A program made the position numbers and the translations under genes. The notes under the pieces are model-generated. The model did not search any database. It was not told where the DNA came from and was given only the letters and a program-made list of their open reading frames with translations. From positions 1 through 22,751 of the forward strand of contig DASXTB010000310.1 in assembly GCA_036505615.1 (NCBI GenBank): a stretch of DNA of 22,751 bases. Direction: 5' to 3'. This stretch comes from DASXTB01 sp036505615 (GTDB lineage: Bacteria > Acidobacteriota > UBA6911 > JACQSX01). Every line of letters begins with the position of its first letter. Position 1 is the stretch's first letter. Shown one piece after another: positions 1 to 7,195 of this stretch.

Positions 1-447
1 GCCCTCCAGGATTGCAAAGCCCTCGCGACAGACGCGCTCCAGTTCGTACAGTCCTTTGACCGGTCTGGCCAGGTGATGCAACCCATCCCGCACCACGGCC
101 CAGTCAAAGGAATCGTCACGAAAGGCCAGCGATTCGGCGTCCATTCGCAGGCAGCGCAACCCGGGGTTGCGCACGCGGGCGGCTTCTACGGCAACAGCGG
201 ACAGGTCGGTCATGGTGACCACGGCGCCCAGTCGCTGCATGAAGTCGGCCTCCTCCCCATCTCCGCCACAGACAGACAGGACCGTTTTCCCAACAAGGGG
301 GACACCTATCAATTCCACCATCTTGCGAAGCCGATAACTGTTCAGCCACGCGATCAGGGGGTTGCTGTTGTCAATCTCTCGAGGCTGCCAGGCACAATAG
401 TGTTCCCTTTCGTGATACTCCACCTGGCGTCTCTTCTGATCTTCCAT
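1..447 (-). CDS. Class I SAM-dependent methyltransferase, 5' part (runs off left edge)
   Basis: The reverse strand reads as an open frame of 149 codons from an ATG at 447 to the window edge with no stop, so the 3' part is missing. The glycine-rich SAM-binding motif I is seen around residues 56-65 (VLSVCGGDGE). An acidic residue ending the second strand is at about residue 81 (TMTDLS), and a motif-IV-like stretch lies near 113-125 (SFDWAVVRDGLHHL). The HHL and the later ERVCREG follow the usual order of type-11 methyltransferases. The substrate cannot be told. No strong Shine-Dalgarno is visible before the ATG. The gene start lies 41 bp from a CACG-rich inverted repeat, so its promoter either sits inside that repeat region or is very short. 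Confidence 0.85.
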   Translation of the reverse strand, partial: MEDQKRRQVEYHEREHYCAWQPREIDNSNPLIAWLNSYRLRKMVELIGVPLVGKTVLSVCGGDGEEADFMQRLGAVVTMTDLSAVAVEAARVRNPGLRCLRMDAESLAFRDDSFDWAVVRDGLHHLARPVKGLYELERVCREGFAILEG

Positions 448-488
448 GCGGAGTGTGCCCTGCGCTATTGTCAGACCTCGAAAATCAA

Positions 489-584
489 AAGCCGATCACG
501 ACCACGTTCACGTTCACGAGCACGTCCACGCCTACGCAGACGAAAAATACACAATCGCTCGCGATTCGATTGGTCGTAGTCGCG
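489..584 (+). repeat. CACG-hexamer repeat, left copy of an inverted pair
   Basis: About 96 bp beginning with a run of CACGNN words (GATCACGACCACGTTCACG and onward) and ending in GATTCGATTGGTCGTAGTCG. It matches the reverse complement of 770-863 at roughly 93 percent by eye, with a handful of substitutions and one or two single-base indels. The repeat reads open in several frames (for instance as a His-Val-rich peptide), but those frames follow from the hexamer period and are not supported as genes. A REP- or MITE-like non-autonomous element is the likeliest class. Confidence 0.85.
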
Positions 585-632
585 AAAAATTCTTGGCCCT
601 TTCAGGGTGGATCGTTTTGGGGGGATGGCCAA

Positions 633-673
633 CCGGCGGCGTCGCCCGCAAAAGACGCGGGCTAAGCCGCCGG
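633..673. other. Long GC-rich hairpin between the inverted repeats
   Basis: Outer arms CCGGCGGC (633-640) and GCCGCCGG (666-673) and inner arms GCCCGC (644-649) and GCGGGC (657-662) pair perfectly, separated by 3-nt internal loops and closed by a 7-nt loop. There is no T-run after it, so a repeat-type (REP-like) structure is more likely than a classical terminator. Confidence 0.7.
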
Positions 674-683
674 CTATACTCTT

Positions 684-698
684 AAACCCTTCGGGTTT
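684..698. other. Small AAACCC/GGGTTT hairpin
   Basis: AAACCC and GGGTTT pair perfectly around a TTC loop. It lies 10 bases after the larger hairpin and inside the same inverted-repeat-bounded segment. The function is unknown, and it is too short alone to call a terminator. Confidence 0.5.
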
Positions 699-769
699 TG
701 AAGGATGTGTGACCCCCGCAAAAAGTGACTAAGAAGACCGCATTTCACGGTCCGGTATCACGTCAACAT

Positions 770-863
770 CCACGACTACGACCAATCGAATCGTGAGCGA
801 CGTGTATTTTCGTCGGCGTAGTCGTGGACGTGCTCGTGAACGTGAACGTGGTCGTGATCGGCT
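770..863 (-). repeat. CACG-hexamer repeat, right copy of an inverted pair
   Basis: This is the reverse-strand copy of the repeat at 489-584. It can itself fold: CCACGACTACG (770-780) is the exact complement of CGTAGTCGTGG (817-827), and the pairing extends outward imperfectly on both sides. Each copy is therefore a hairpin-forming unit as well as one arm of the larger ~375-bp inverted structure. Immediately to the right, GCGGC-TTT-GCCGC and a GGGGTCTGTCCCC-type palindrome add further small hairpins (about 873-907). Confidence 0.85.
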
Positions 864-951
864 TTATTGCGTTGCGGCTTTGCCGCGGTGTGGGGTCTGT
901 CCCCATCCAGCCAAAACCAGCCACCACAAACATGCTATACTTCCAACAACG

Positions 952-1383
952 ATGAGACGGACTCTGCACCTCGTTCTTGCGCTCTTCATGGGGCTGGCCG
1001 CCGGGCTGGCCTTGACTTATTCCGGCCAGTGCGAAATCGAGTGCGCTCTGAATGGGCAAAGGTGGGGAAATTGGATCGGCGCTGCCGCAGATCCGATAAT
1101 CCTCGCACGCTCGATGGATCCTTCCCCAGATCAGAAGACTTGCCACCATCGCAGTCCGGATAAGAACTCCTCTGAGAGGAAGGTCCCGCGCCACTGTATG
1201 CTGGATTTCCATCCTCAGAACCAGACGCAAATGCAAGTTGAGACCAAGACGTGTAACGCCCTGGTCGTTGCAGCGACAGAACCGGGAACGAAACTTCTAT
1301 TTGCAGCCATTCGTCTTTCCTTCGACGGCTCTCCGCCCCACTCGGCAGGTCCAGCCTCCGAATCGCGTCCGCTCCGCGTTTAG
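952..1383 (+). CDS. Small secreted Cys/His-containing hypothetical protein
   Basis: A 143-residue open frame starts at an ATG that opens directly into a plausible signal peptide (MRRTLHLVLALFMGLAAGLA). The frame stays open further upstream, but that extension is read from the repeat and is rejected. The mature part is polar and has cysteines in a C-x3-C pattern just after the signal, then CHHR and RHCM clusters and a Gln/Met-rich stretch, which would suit metal binding. It precedes the His/Met-rich outer-membrane gene in the same direction with a gap of about 100 bp, so joint expression is plausible. A TATACT hexamer lies at 936-941 but very close to the start. I do not recognise the family. 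It could also be a decayed gene, as no Shine-Dalgarno is evident. Confidence 0.5.
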   Translation: MRRTLHLVLALFMGLAAGLALTYSGQCEIECALNGQRWGNWIGAAADPIILARSMDPSPDQKTCHHRSPDKNSSERKVPRHCMLDFHPQNQTQMQVETKTCNALVVAATEPGTKLLFAAIRLSFDGSPPHSAGPASESRPLRV

Positions 1384-1485
1384 CGATCACCAACGCACAT
1401 CCCTTTTCTCTAGGCGGTGTCTTTGCCTGGCCGGCAGGGTCCCCGACCAGGATTACCAATTCACGACAAACAATTTAGAGCAATT

Positions 1486-2997
1486 ATGAAAGCAGCAACA
1501 TTATTTTTTTTGACCGCGGCGCTAACACATTTGCCGCTCTCAGCGGCAAAAGCGGAGACGGGGATTCAGAGGGCGCCGCAGGCAATGTTCGAGGAAGAGA
1601 CTTCTGCCGCCGGTGCTCAGCACCAACATCCAAAGCAACAGGAAGAGAAGAAACCCGACCAGCACCAGCATCCAACGCCACAGCAAGAGAAGAAGCCTGA
1701 CAAAATGGATGCCTCCCAGCAACATCCCGGGCATGACATGAGCAAAGTGCCGGAAATGAGGGAGACCGACATGATGAGCACAGTCACTGGCGGGCCGTTC
1801 AAATCAATGCATGCCGTAGCGTCCGGCACCAGCCTGCTCCCGGCATCAACGCCAGGCTACATGTGGCACTGGATGAAGGACGATTGGATGCTCATGATGC
1901 ATGGCGATCTTAAGGTCGGATTGAATCACCAGGGCGGCCCTCGGGGTGTAACCAAGGCTGAGTCTCAAAACTGGCTGATGATGATGGCTGAGAGACCCTT
2001 GGGTGAAGGGCGGCTGATGCTGCGAGGGATGTTTTCCGCCGAACCGCTGACAGCGCCTCACGGCGGTTTTCCCGAACTTTTTCAGACAGGCGAGATCTAT
2101 CGAGGCAGATCCATAGTTGACGCGCAACACCCACACGATTTATTTATGGAGCTGGCTGCCAGTTACACGCTGCCGTTAACGGAACAGGTCTCGATTCATC
2201 TCTACGGTGGACCAGTGGGCGAGCCGGCGCTGGGCCCGGTCGCCTTTATGCATCGCCCCTCGGCAATTGAAAATCCGGCTGCTCCTCTCGGCCATCACTG
2301 GCAGGATTCAACACACATCGCTCACGGAGTGATCACGGGAGGCCTGACGGCATGGCGTTTCCGTTTCGAAGGCTCTGCTTTTCGTGGCGCCGAGCCCGAC
2401 GAAAACCGCGCCGACATCGAGATGGGCAAAATCGATTCTTGGAGCGCACGTGCTTGGTTTACGCCCACGCGAGACTGGTCTATTCAAGTTTCTCACGGCC
2501 ATTTGAAGAAGCCGGAAGCTGCCGAACTCGGCGACGTAGACCGGTCAACAGCTTCCATTACTCACAATTCGAGCTGGAGTGACGGCAACTGGGCGTCGAG
2601 TTTGATTTGGGGGCGCAACCACGAACAGCGCGGAAATTTAAACTCCTACTTGTTTGAATCGACCGCCAACTTCCTGGATAAGAATTATATTTATACCCGG
2701 CTGGAGCTGGTAGACAAAATCGGCCTGCTCGATGAGAACATTTTCGGCCACGCCGGCAGGGCACGTTTCTCTCATGTTGACTTACTCGGCATTTCTCCGG
2801 ACTCGGTGTTTCGCGTGGGCGCATTCACGTTCGGCTATGCGCGTGATGTCTTCGCCGATGCCCGGCTGCGCATTGCCGTGGCCGGAGATGCAACCTTCTA
2901 TCGCGTCCCGGCAGCGCTTGAACCAATCTACGGATCCAAGCCCGTCAGCTTTCAGTTGGGCCTGCGCATCAGACCGGGAAAAACTGGCGGGAATTGA
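1486..2997 (+). CDS. His/Met-rich outer-membrane beta-barrel-like protein, putative metal-associated
   Basis: The 503-residue product starts at the ATG that begins a clean signal peptide (residues 1-23, ending AAKA). The frame is open 23 codons further up, but without signal character. Residues 45-85 form a charged linker with two tandem units, each QHQHP followed by a QQE-EKKPD-type stretch, and then HPGHDM. Residues 125-139 are rich in Met, Trp and His. The rest has alternating polar and aromatic strands and conserved-looking turns (HPHDL, GHHWQDS, NFLDKNY) as in outer-membrane barrels. The His/Met richness resembles copper-handling proteins. That is inference, since no copper oxidase or efflux gene is in the window. 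The gene stops 67 bp before the next start. Confidence 0.8.
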   Translation: MKAATLFFLTAALTHLPLSAAKAETGIQRAPQAMFEEETSAAGAQHQHPKQQEEKKPDQHQHPTPQQEKKPDKMDASQQHPGHDMSKVPEMRETDMMSTVTGGPFKSMHAVASGTSLLPASTPGYMWHWMKDDWMLMMHGDLKVGLNHQGGPRGVTKAESQNWLMMMAERPLGEGRLMLRGMFSAEPLTAPHGGFPELFQTGEIYRGRSIVDAQHPHDLFMELAASYTLPLTEQVSIHLYGGPVGEPALGPVAFMHRPSAIENPAAPLGHHWQDSTHIAHGVITGGLTAWRFRFEGSAFRGAEPDENRADIEMGKIDSWSARAWFTPTRDWSIQVSHGHLKKPEAAELGDVDRSTASITHNSSWSDGNWASSLIWGRNHEQRGNLNSYLFESTANFLDKNYIYTRLELVDKIGLLDENIFGHAGRARFSHVDLLGISPDSVFRVGAFTFGYARDVFADARLRIAVAGDATFYRVPAALEPIYGSKPVSFQLGLRIRPGKTGGN

Positions 2998-3019
2998 CGA
3001 ACGTGGTGCATAACATCTT

Positions 3020-3047
3020 GTAGGGGTGCACGGCCGTGCGCCCCTAC
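3020..3047. repeat. 28-bp near-perfect palindrome (GTAGGGG...CCCCTAC)
   Basis: GTAGGGG (3020-3026) is mirrored by CCCCTAC (3041-3047) around a GGCC centre at 3032-3035. Only one symmetric position pair mismatches (T against G). It fills the gap between two same-strand genes. Palindromes of this GTAGGGGCG type recur in many bacterial genomes and produce a false His-Gly-Arg-Ala-Pro-Leu reading frame, which is seen here just upstream of the next gene. It could form a strong hairpin in RNA but has no T-tract. Confidence 0.8.
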
Positions 3048-3064
3048 GGATATCTCCGGTGACC

Positions 3065-4045
3065 ATGTTGGAACGCCAACGCCTTTTCGTCTACGGCACA
3101 CTCCTGCAGGGGGAATCGAATCATTATTACTTGCGCCACGCATTGCTTCTGGGAAGCGATTTTGTATCCGGCCGCTTTTATCGATCCGAAGAGGGCTACC
3201 CAATTTTAAAACTCGAAAGAAATGCCACAGTCTGGGGTGAGATATACGGCATACGGGAAATAGACCTCGAACAACTTGACCGGCTTGAGGGAATCCCAGA
3301 CCTGTTTCAACGAGTGCAAGTTAGTATCGGCGGAAGGCCCACATGGATTTACGTCGCCGGCAAGCGCCTGCAACACCAGTGCCACTACTCTGTCGACTCA
3401 CGGTCATGGCTGCTTACCTGCTATCGTGACGATCCACTCTCAGCCCTGGGCGCCGGCATGGCCCTTGCAAAGGAGCAATTGTCGCGCGTCGGGTTGCCGC
3501 CTCCTCAGTCCACCGACAATTTTATCTGGATGCCGGGAGACTCTCCTGTGATGTTGATTGTGTTTCCATCCAAGAATCCCTGTTCGCTCGTTCTTGCAAT
3601 CGGAGTGGCGGTGCACTGCGCCTACGGAGCGCACCTCTGTTATGTTCCCTGGGAGGAAGCCGCTGACCGGAATTCTTTTTTCTCCCGGCTCGCGGAAGTG
3701 CTGCGGAAATCAGGGGCCATGACGGCCGTCGAGCTGGAGGGCGACTGGCGTGAAACAAATCACCGTTTGGACGCCGGCGCGCAATCCCGCTTGCCATGGC
3801 TCTGCGGAAGTATGAAGGTGGTGGACAGGTTTCAGTCCGCTTTTGCTCTCTTTGGATTACCGGGACCGCGCATCGAACATTCAGCGCGGTCCGCCTTGGC
3901 TGAAAAAGTGGCACTGCAATTGAAGACGCCGGCCGCGAGACTTGTGCTGGGCACTATGGCGAGTCAAACTTCAAATCCTCCTTCCGATTTTCTGCCACTG
4001 GTGCAATCCCTGGGAGCGTTCACAGCGTTCACAAGGCGAATGTAA
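3065..4045 (+). CDS. Gamma-glutamylcyclotransferase-like (AIG2/GGCT) protein with unrecognised C-terminal domain
   Basis: The product has 326 residues. The N-terminal ~110 residues show the GGCT fold signature: FVYGTLL at residues 8-14 (phosphate/substrate loop), VWGEIYGI at 57-63 and LDRLEG at 71-76, where Glu75 sits at the position of the catalytic glutamate. GGCT-like enzymes release 5-oxoproline from gamma-glutamyl compounds. Residues ~120-326 match nothing I know. They hold several cysteines, a hydrophobic stretch at 161-193, DWRETNHRLDAG near 227-238, and a C-terminal GAFTAFTRR. The ATG at 3065 was chosen because the 13 upstream in-frame codons are translated from the adjacent palindrome. 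No transmembrane or signal segment is evident. Confidence 0.8.
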   Translation: MLERQRLFVYGTLLQGESNHYYLRHALLLGSDFVSGRFYRSEEGYPILKLERNATVWGEIYGIREIDLEQLDRLEGIPDLFQRVQVSIGGRPTWIYVAGKRLQHQCHYSVDSRSWLLTCYRDDPLSALGAGMALAKEQLSRVGLPPPQSTDNFIWMPGDSPVMLIVFPSKNPCSLVLAIGVAVHCAYGAHLCYVPWEEAADRNSFFSRLAEVLRKSGAMTAVELEGDWRETNHRLDAGAQSRLPWLCGSMKVVDRFQSAFALFGLPGPRIEHSARSALAEKVALQLKTPAARLVLGTMASQTSNPPSDFLPLVQSLGAFTAFTRRM

Positions 4046-4058
4046 TTCCTCCAGAACC

Positions 4059-4084
4059 GGTCACGATCACGTCAACGTCAACGG
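4059..4084. repeat. Short CACG/AACG-hexamer remnant
   Basis: GGTCACGATCACGTCAACG continues into another AACG word. The period and wording match the large inverted repeats at 489-863, including the AACATCC/GTCAACATC end of the right copy, so this looks like a solitary fragment of the same family. It begins 13 bases after the stop of the cyclotransferase gene. Confidence 0.55.
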
Positions 4085-4154
4085 CAAAGGGCACCGACTA
4101 GTTTGGGATTTTGGTTTCTGAACTGGTATCCTTATATTTTGAACAGAGGAGAAT

Positions 4155-4565
4155 ATGAACTACTGGTTATTTCTTGCCGATCCGAAAGCCTACAGTTTCC
4201 AGGACCTGGAAAAGGACAAGCGCGCTTGCTGGGACGGAATCGCCGGCAGCATGGCACAAAAGCACCTGCGCAACGTCCGGAAGGAAGATACAGTACTGGT
4301 TTATCACACTGCTCCAGACAAAGCCGTGATTGGAACCGCGCGGGTGATTTCCGATCCTCATCCGGATCCGAAGGACAAGGATGGAAAACTGGTGGTGGTG
4401 GATATTCAACCCGAAACGCGCCTCAAAAAGCCCGTTCCACTGGCTGAATTGAAGCGGAACAAAAAGCTGGCTGGAATGACATTCATGAAGATCCAGCGGA
4501 TCGCTGTTACCCCCGTCGGTAAGGCCGAGTTCGATGAAATCGTGAAAATGAGTCGCCATGGATGA
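4155..4565 (+). CDS. EVE (PUA-like) domain protein
   Basis: The 136-residue product corresponds to one complete EVE domain. It starts with NYWLFLADP, has a Trp in CWDGI at about residue 26 in place of the usual W-x-GVRN segment, continues with RKEDTVLVYHTAPDKAVIGTARV (a conserved strand with YH), and ends in a basic helix. EVE domains belong to the PUA/YTH-like fold and are thought to bind modified bases in DNA or RNA. The partner here is unknown. The start is well supported by GAGGAG 6 bases before the ATG. The last 8 bases overlap the start of the DUF4112 gene, so the two are probably translated from one transcript. Confidence 0.9.
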   Translation: MNYWLFLADPKAYSFQDLEKDKRACWDGIAGSMAQKHLRNVRKEDTVLVYHTAPDKAVIGTARVISDPHPDPKDKDGKLVVVDIQPETRLKKPVPLAELKRNKKLAGMTFMKIQRIAVTPVGKAEFDEIVKMSRHG

Positions 4566-5055
4566 CGCGATTCGCCACGGCACAGTGACACGAATCGAAC
4601 CGAAGTACCAATCCAGCTTTGAGACGCTGCGGCATTGGAGTTACTTGTTGGATGAAGCTTTTCGAATTCCAGGCACTCGATTTCGCTTCGGCTGGGATCC
4701 AATCATTGGGCTTTTACCCGGACTGGGAGACACCTTGACCGGACTATTTTCGTGCTTAATTCTATTTCACGGCTTTCGGATGCGCCTTCCCAAAGTGATC
4801 CAGGCACGCATGGTTTTCAATGTGCTGATCGACGTCGTGGTCGGGTCGTTCCCGCTTGTCGGTGATCTGTTCGATTTTGCCTGGAAGTCCAATAAGATGA
4901 ACATGCGTTTGCTGGAACGCCATGTCTACGAGCAGACAAAGCCCACCGCCGGCGACTGGATTTTTGTGGGCTTCATGGTGTCGCTGCTCCTTCTCTGTAT
5001 CGTCCTACCGCTCGCGCTGTTAATTTGGCTGATCATAAAACTGCCAATGATTTGA
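4558..5055 (+). CDS. DUF4112 family membrane protein
   Basis: The product has 165 residues. The core motif of the family is clear at residues ~32-58: LDEAFRIPGTRFRFGWDP followed by IIGLLPGLGDTLT. Three hydrophobic segments are seen: after the GLGD motif (about 56-72), around 88-105 (VLIDVVVGSFPLVGD), and a C-terminal pair near 134-162. The family is membrane-embedded and its function is not known. The ATG lies inside the end of the EVE gene (8-bp overlap) and has no separate good ribosome site, which points to translational coupling. The stop codon lies only 3 bp from the stop of the convergent mgtE gene, leaving no room for a terminator between them. Confidence 0.88.
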   Translation: MDDAIRHGTVTRIEPKYQSSFETLRHWSYLLDEAFRIPGTRFRFGWDPIIGLLPGLGDTLTGLFSCLILFHGFRMRLPKVIQARMVFNVLIDVVVGSFPLVGDLFDFAWKSNKMNMRLLERHVYEQTKPTAGDWIFVGFMVSLLLLCIVLPLALLIWLIIKLPMI

Positions 5056-5058
5056 GCG

Positions 5059-6408
5059 TCAGAAAAGACGCAGGACCTTGCCCGCAATGTTGAAGTAAAT
5101 AACCAGCCCCGTGACATCCACCAGCGTCGCGATAAACGGCGTCGAAGAAACCGCGGGATCAAAGCCAATGCGCTTGAAAACGATCGGAAGCATCGCTCCC
5201 ACCAGGGTTCCCACCGTCACCACCGCCACCAAGGTCAATCCGACGGCGATTCCAACTGAAAGAGGAGTGCCTTTCCAGGTCATGGCTCTGACAAAGCCGA
5301 CGGATCCCAGGATCAAACCGAGCAGCCCCCCGACGAAAAGCTCTCTTCGCAAGACTCGCAGCCATTGCCGCAGTTTGATTTCGCCTGTCGCCAGACCGCG
5401 CACTACCAGTGTGGCCGACTGCGAGCCGCTGTTGCCTCCGGAGCTGAGAATCAGCGGAATGAAGAGCGACAAGATCACCGCAGCTTCCAGCAGGCCCTGG
5501 TAGTGTCTCAAAGCGGTGCCGGTGAATAACTCGCCTAGAAAGATTCCCACCAGCCAGCTCGCGCGCTTGCGAACCATGGGGAAAATGCGTACGCGAAAGT
5601 ACGGCTGCTCCAGCGGCTCGATTCCGGAAATCTTCTGCAGATCCTCTGTTTGTTCGTCCGAAAGGACATCGATTACGTCGTCGACCGTGACGATCCCCAG
5701 AATTCGATGGGCACTGTCCACCACCGGCACCGCCAAGAAGTTGTACAGTGCGATCAGGCGCGCCACCTCCTCCTGATCCGTATCTGTATGGACGGCGATC
5801 GTGTCGGGATTCATAATCTCTTGAATGGTCTTTTTGTTCTCCGCCGTCAGTAGATCCCGCAGTGAAAGGGCGCCCATCAGTTTTTCTGTGGCACGGTCGG
5901 TCGCGTAGACCACATAAACGGTCTCCACTTCGCGCGCCACGACGCGGATATGGGCCAGCGCTTCTTCCACAGTCTGGTCCGGATGAACCTCCACAAATTC
6001 TGTAGTCATCAGGCCGCCGGCAGAGGCGGGTGGGTACGCGAGCAGTTGCAGCAGCTCAGCCTGAGTCTCTTTGGAAAGATGGCGCAACAAATGGGCGCGT
6101 TTGTGCTGGTCGAGATTGCCGAAGAAGTCGGCTCGTTCGTCCGGCGACATCCTCTCGGCGATCGCCGCGACAAGATTGGTGTCCAAGTGTTCCACCAGCT
6201 CTCGACGGCGGCGCAGCGTTGGCTCATCGAATACTTCGACACTTATTTCTATGGGGAGCTGTTTGACCAGCTCGGCCGCATCCTCGATGGCAAGACTTCG
6301 AATCAAAACTGCTATTTCCGGAATGGGAAGATCTCGAATTTCCTCCAGCGCCCGCGCTCGATCTTCAACCAACAGTTGCTGCAGTCTCTCGTTTTCAGGC
6401 GTTTCCAT
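5059..6408 (-). CDS. mgtE: Magnesium transporter MgtE
   Basis: The 449-residue product has the full MgtE architecture. An acidic N-domain of helical repeats (residues ~1-125, including MSPDERADFFGNL) is followed by paired CBS domains (~130-250, containing PASAGGLMTTEFV and GIVTVDDVIDVL), then a linker helix and five membrane helices (~270-449). The signature LILSSGGNSGSQSATLVVRG lies in the second helix region. MgtE is a dimeric Mg2+ channel gated by Mg2+ bound to its cytosolic domains. The ATG at 6408 is preferred to a TTG 10 codons upstream because GAGG lies about 8 bases before it. No M-box-like leader was recognised in the 123 bp upstream. Confidence 0.95.
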   Translation of the reverse strand: METPENERLQQLLVEDRARALEEIRDLPIPEIAVLIRSLAIEDAAELVKQLPIEISVEVFDEPTLRRRRELVEHLDTNLVAAIAERMSPDERADFFGNLDQHKRAHLLRHLSKETQAELLQLLAYPPASAGGLMTTEFVEVHPDQTVEEALAHIRVVAREVETVYVVYATDRATEKLMGALSLRDLLTAENKKTIQEIMNPDTIAVHTDTDQEEVARLIALYNFLAVPVVDSAHRILGIVTVDDVIDVLSDEQTEDLQKISGIEPLEQPYFRVRIFPMVRKRASWLVGIFLGELFTGTALRHYQGLLEAAVILSLFIPLILSSGGNSGSQSATLVVRGLATGEIKLRQWLRVLRRELFVGGLLGLILGSVGFVRAMTWKGTPLSVGIAVGLTLVAVVTVGTLVGAMLPIVFKRIGFDPAVSSTPFIATLVDVTGLVIYFNIAGKVLRLF

Positions 6409-6531
6409 GGCCACGTCCTCTTGATCAGCAGTGAGCAATGTTCCGGTGATCGGCGTTAACTATAGCCGTCAAAATTCAGACGCAAAAAATATTAAAATTG
6501 ATTATTCCCCCGTTCCGGGAGTGGTGCTATC

Positions 6532-7071
6532 ATGCGCCCTTCCTCAGTCAACAGTTCAATGAAAATTTCAAGGCGTTTTTTCCAAATTGCCGATGAAGTG
6601 CTGTCCTCAATCGACAACAAAGCACAGAACATCTTCAGCGGCTTTCTCCCCTGGCCTCAAAAGTCAAAGGAACTGTACGGCACCTATTACTATCAGGAAG
6701 CTCGCAAGACAGAAGTGGGTTTTTTCCTGGGGTACTTGTTGATCGAAAAGGACCGCCCATATCTGAGTCCCTTGCCGCCGGAGTGTTTCTTTTTCGTTTT
6801 TGTCCATCCCATTTCGCGGCCGCTGCACCGCAGATTGGTGCGCCGGGACGACGGGTTGTTTCCTCTCCTTTATCAGCAACTGGCCGAGAAAAGGAATGGA
6901 GTGGCCGACTTTCACCTATTGCGGGACAAGCTGCCGGCACTGTACTGCAAGCACAGTTTGCGAGGAATCCCGACATCAGAAATGGCGTTGACCTCGCTTC
7001 GTTTTTTTCACGATGCGCTCAAGCAAATCAACGCACTGGGTGTACCGCGACGGCTGGCGTCAGCGTTGTAG
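6532..7071 (+). CDS. Hypothetical protein, soluble, unrecognised
   Basis: A 179-residue frame starts at an ATG preceded by GGGAG 10 bases upstream. A second in-frame ATG at 6559 would give 170 residues. The protein is mixed basic and aromatic, with no signal peptide and no clear membrane helix. Visible traits are TYYYQEARKTEVGFFLGYLL, a phenylalanine run FFFVFVHPISRP near residue 87, an LRDKLPALYCKH segment and a C-terminal helix. I do not recognise a family. It is divergent from mgtE across a 123-bp AT-rich gap that must hold both promoters. Its 3' end is followed by 286 bp of hairpin-rich spacer. Codon use resembles the neighbours, which supports a real gene. Confidence 0.6.
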   Translation: MRPSSVNSSMKISRRFFQIADEVLSSIDNKAQNIFSGFLPWPQKSKELYGTYYYQEARKTEVGFFLGYLLIEKDRPYLSPLPPECFFFVFVHPISRPLHRRLVRRDDGLFPLLYQQLAEKRNGVADFHLLRDKLPALYCKHSLRGIPTSEMALTSLRFFHDALKQINALGVPRRLASAL

Positions 7072-7195
7072 GCAAAGCGAAAGCAAGCCGGCCGAGCCGC
7101 CAGTACAAGCTGCGCATTTGTAGAGATGTGGATGCTGTTGCAGCGCAGAAAATGCCCGGCATTCAAGGCCAGGATATGTCGTGGCTGTAGCGCTA

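Noticed and set aside
446..685. Forward open frames giving His-Val-rich or Thr-Phe-Thr-rich peptides
   Set aside because: The pattern is just the hexamer repeat read in different frames, and the same peptides appear on the opposite strand at 763-860; there is no ribosome site or domain.
489..863. CRISPR-like array
   Set aside because: The units are short, drift continuously and have no constant-length spacers; no cas genes are present.
793..951. Upstream extension of the 952-1383 gene
   Set aside because: The added 53 residues are read from the CACG repeat, while the ATG at 952 begins a signal peptide.
6409..6531. Mg-sensing riboswitch (M-box) or other leader upstream of mgtE
   Set aside because: The gap is only 123 bp and shared with a divergent gene; no conserved M-box helices could be recognised by eye.
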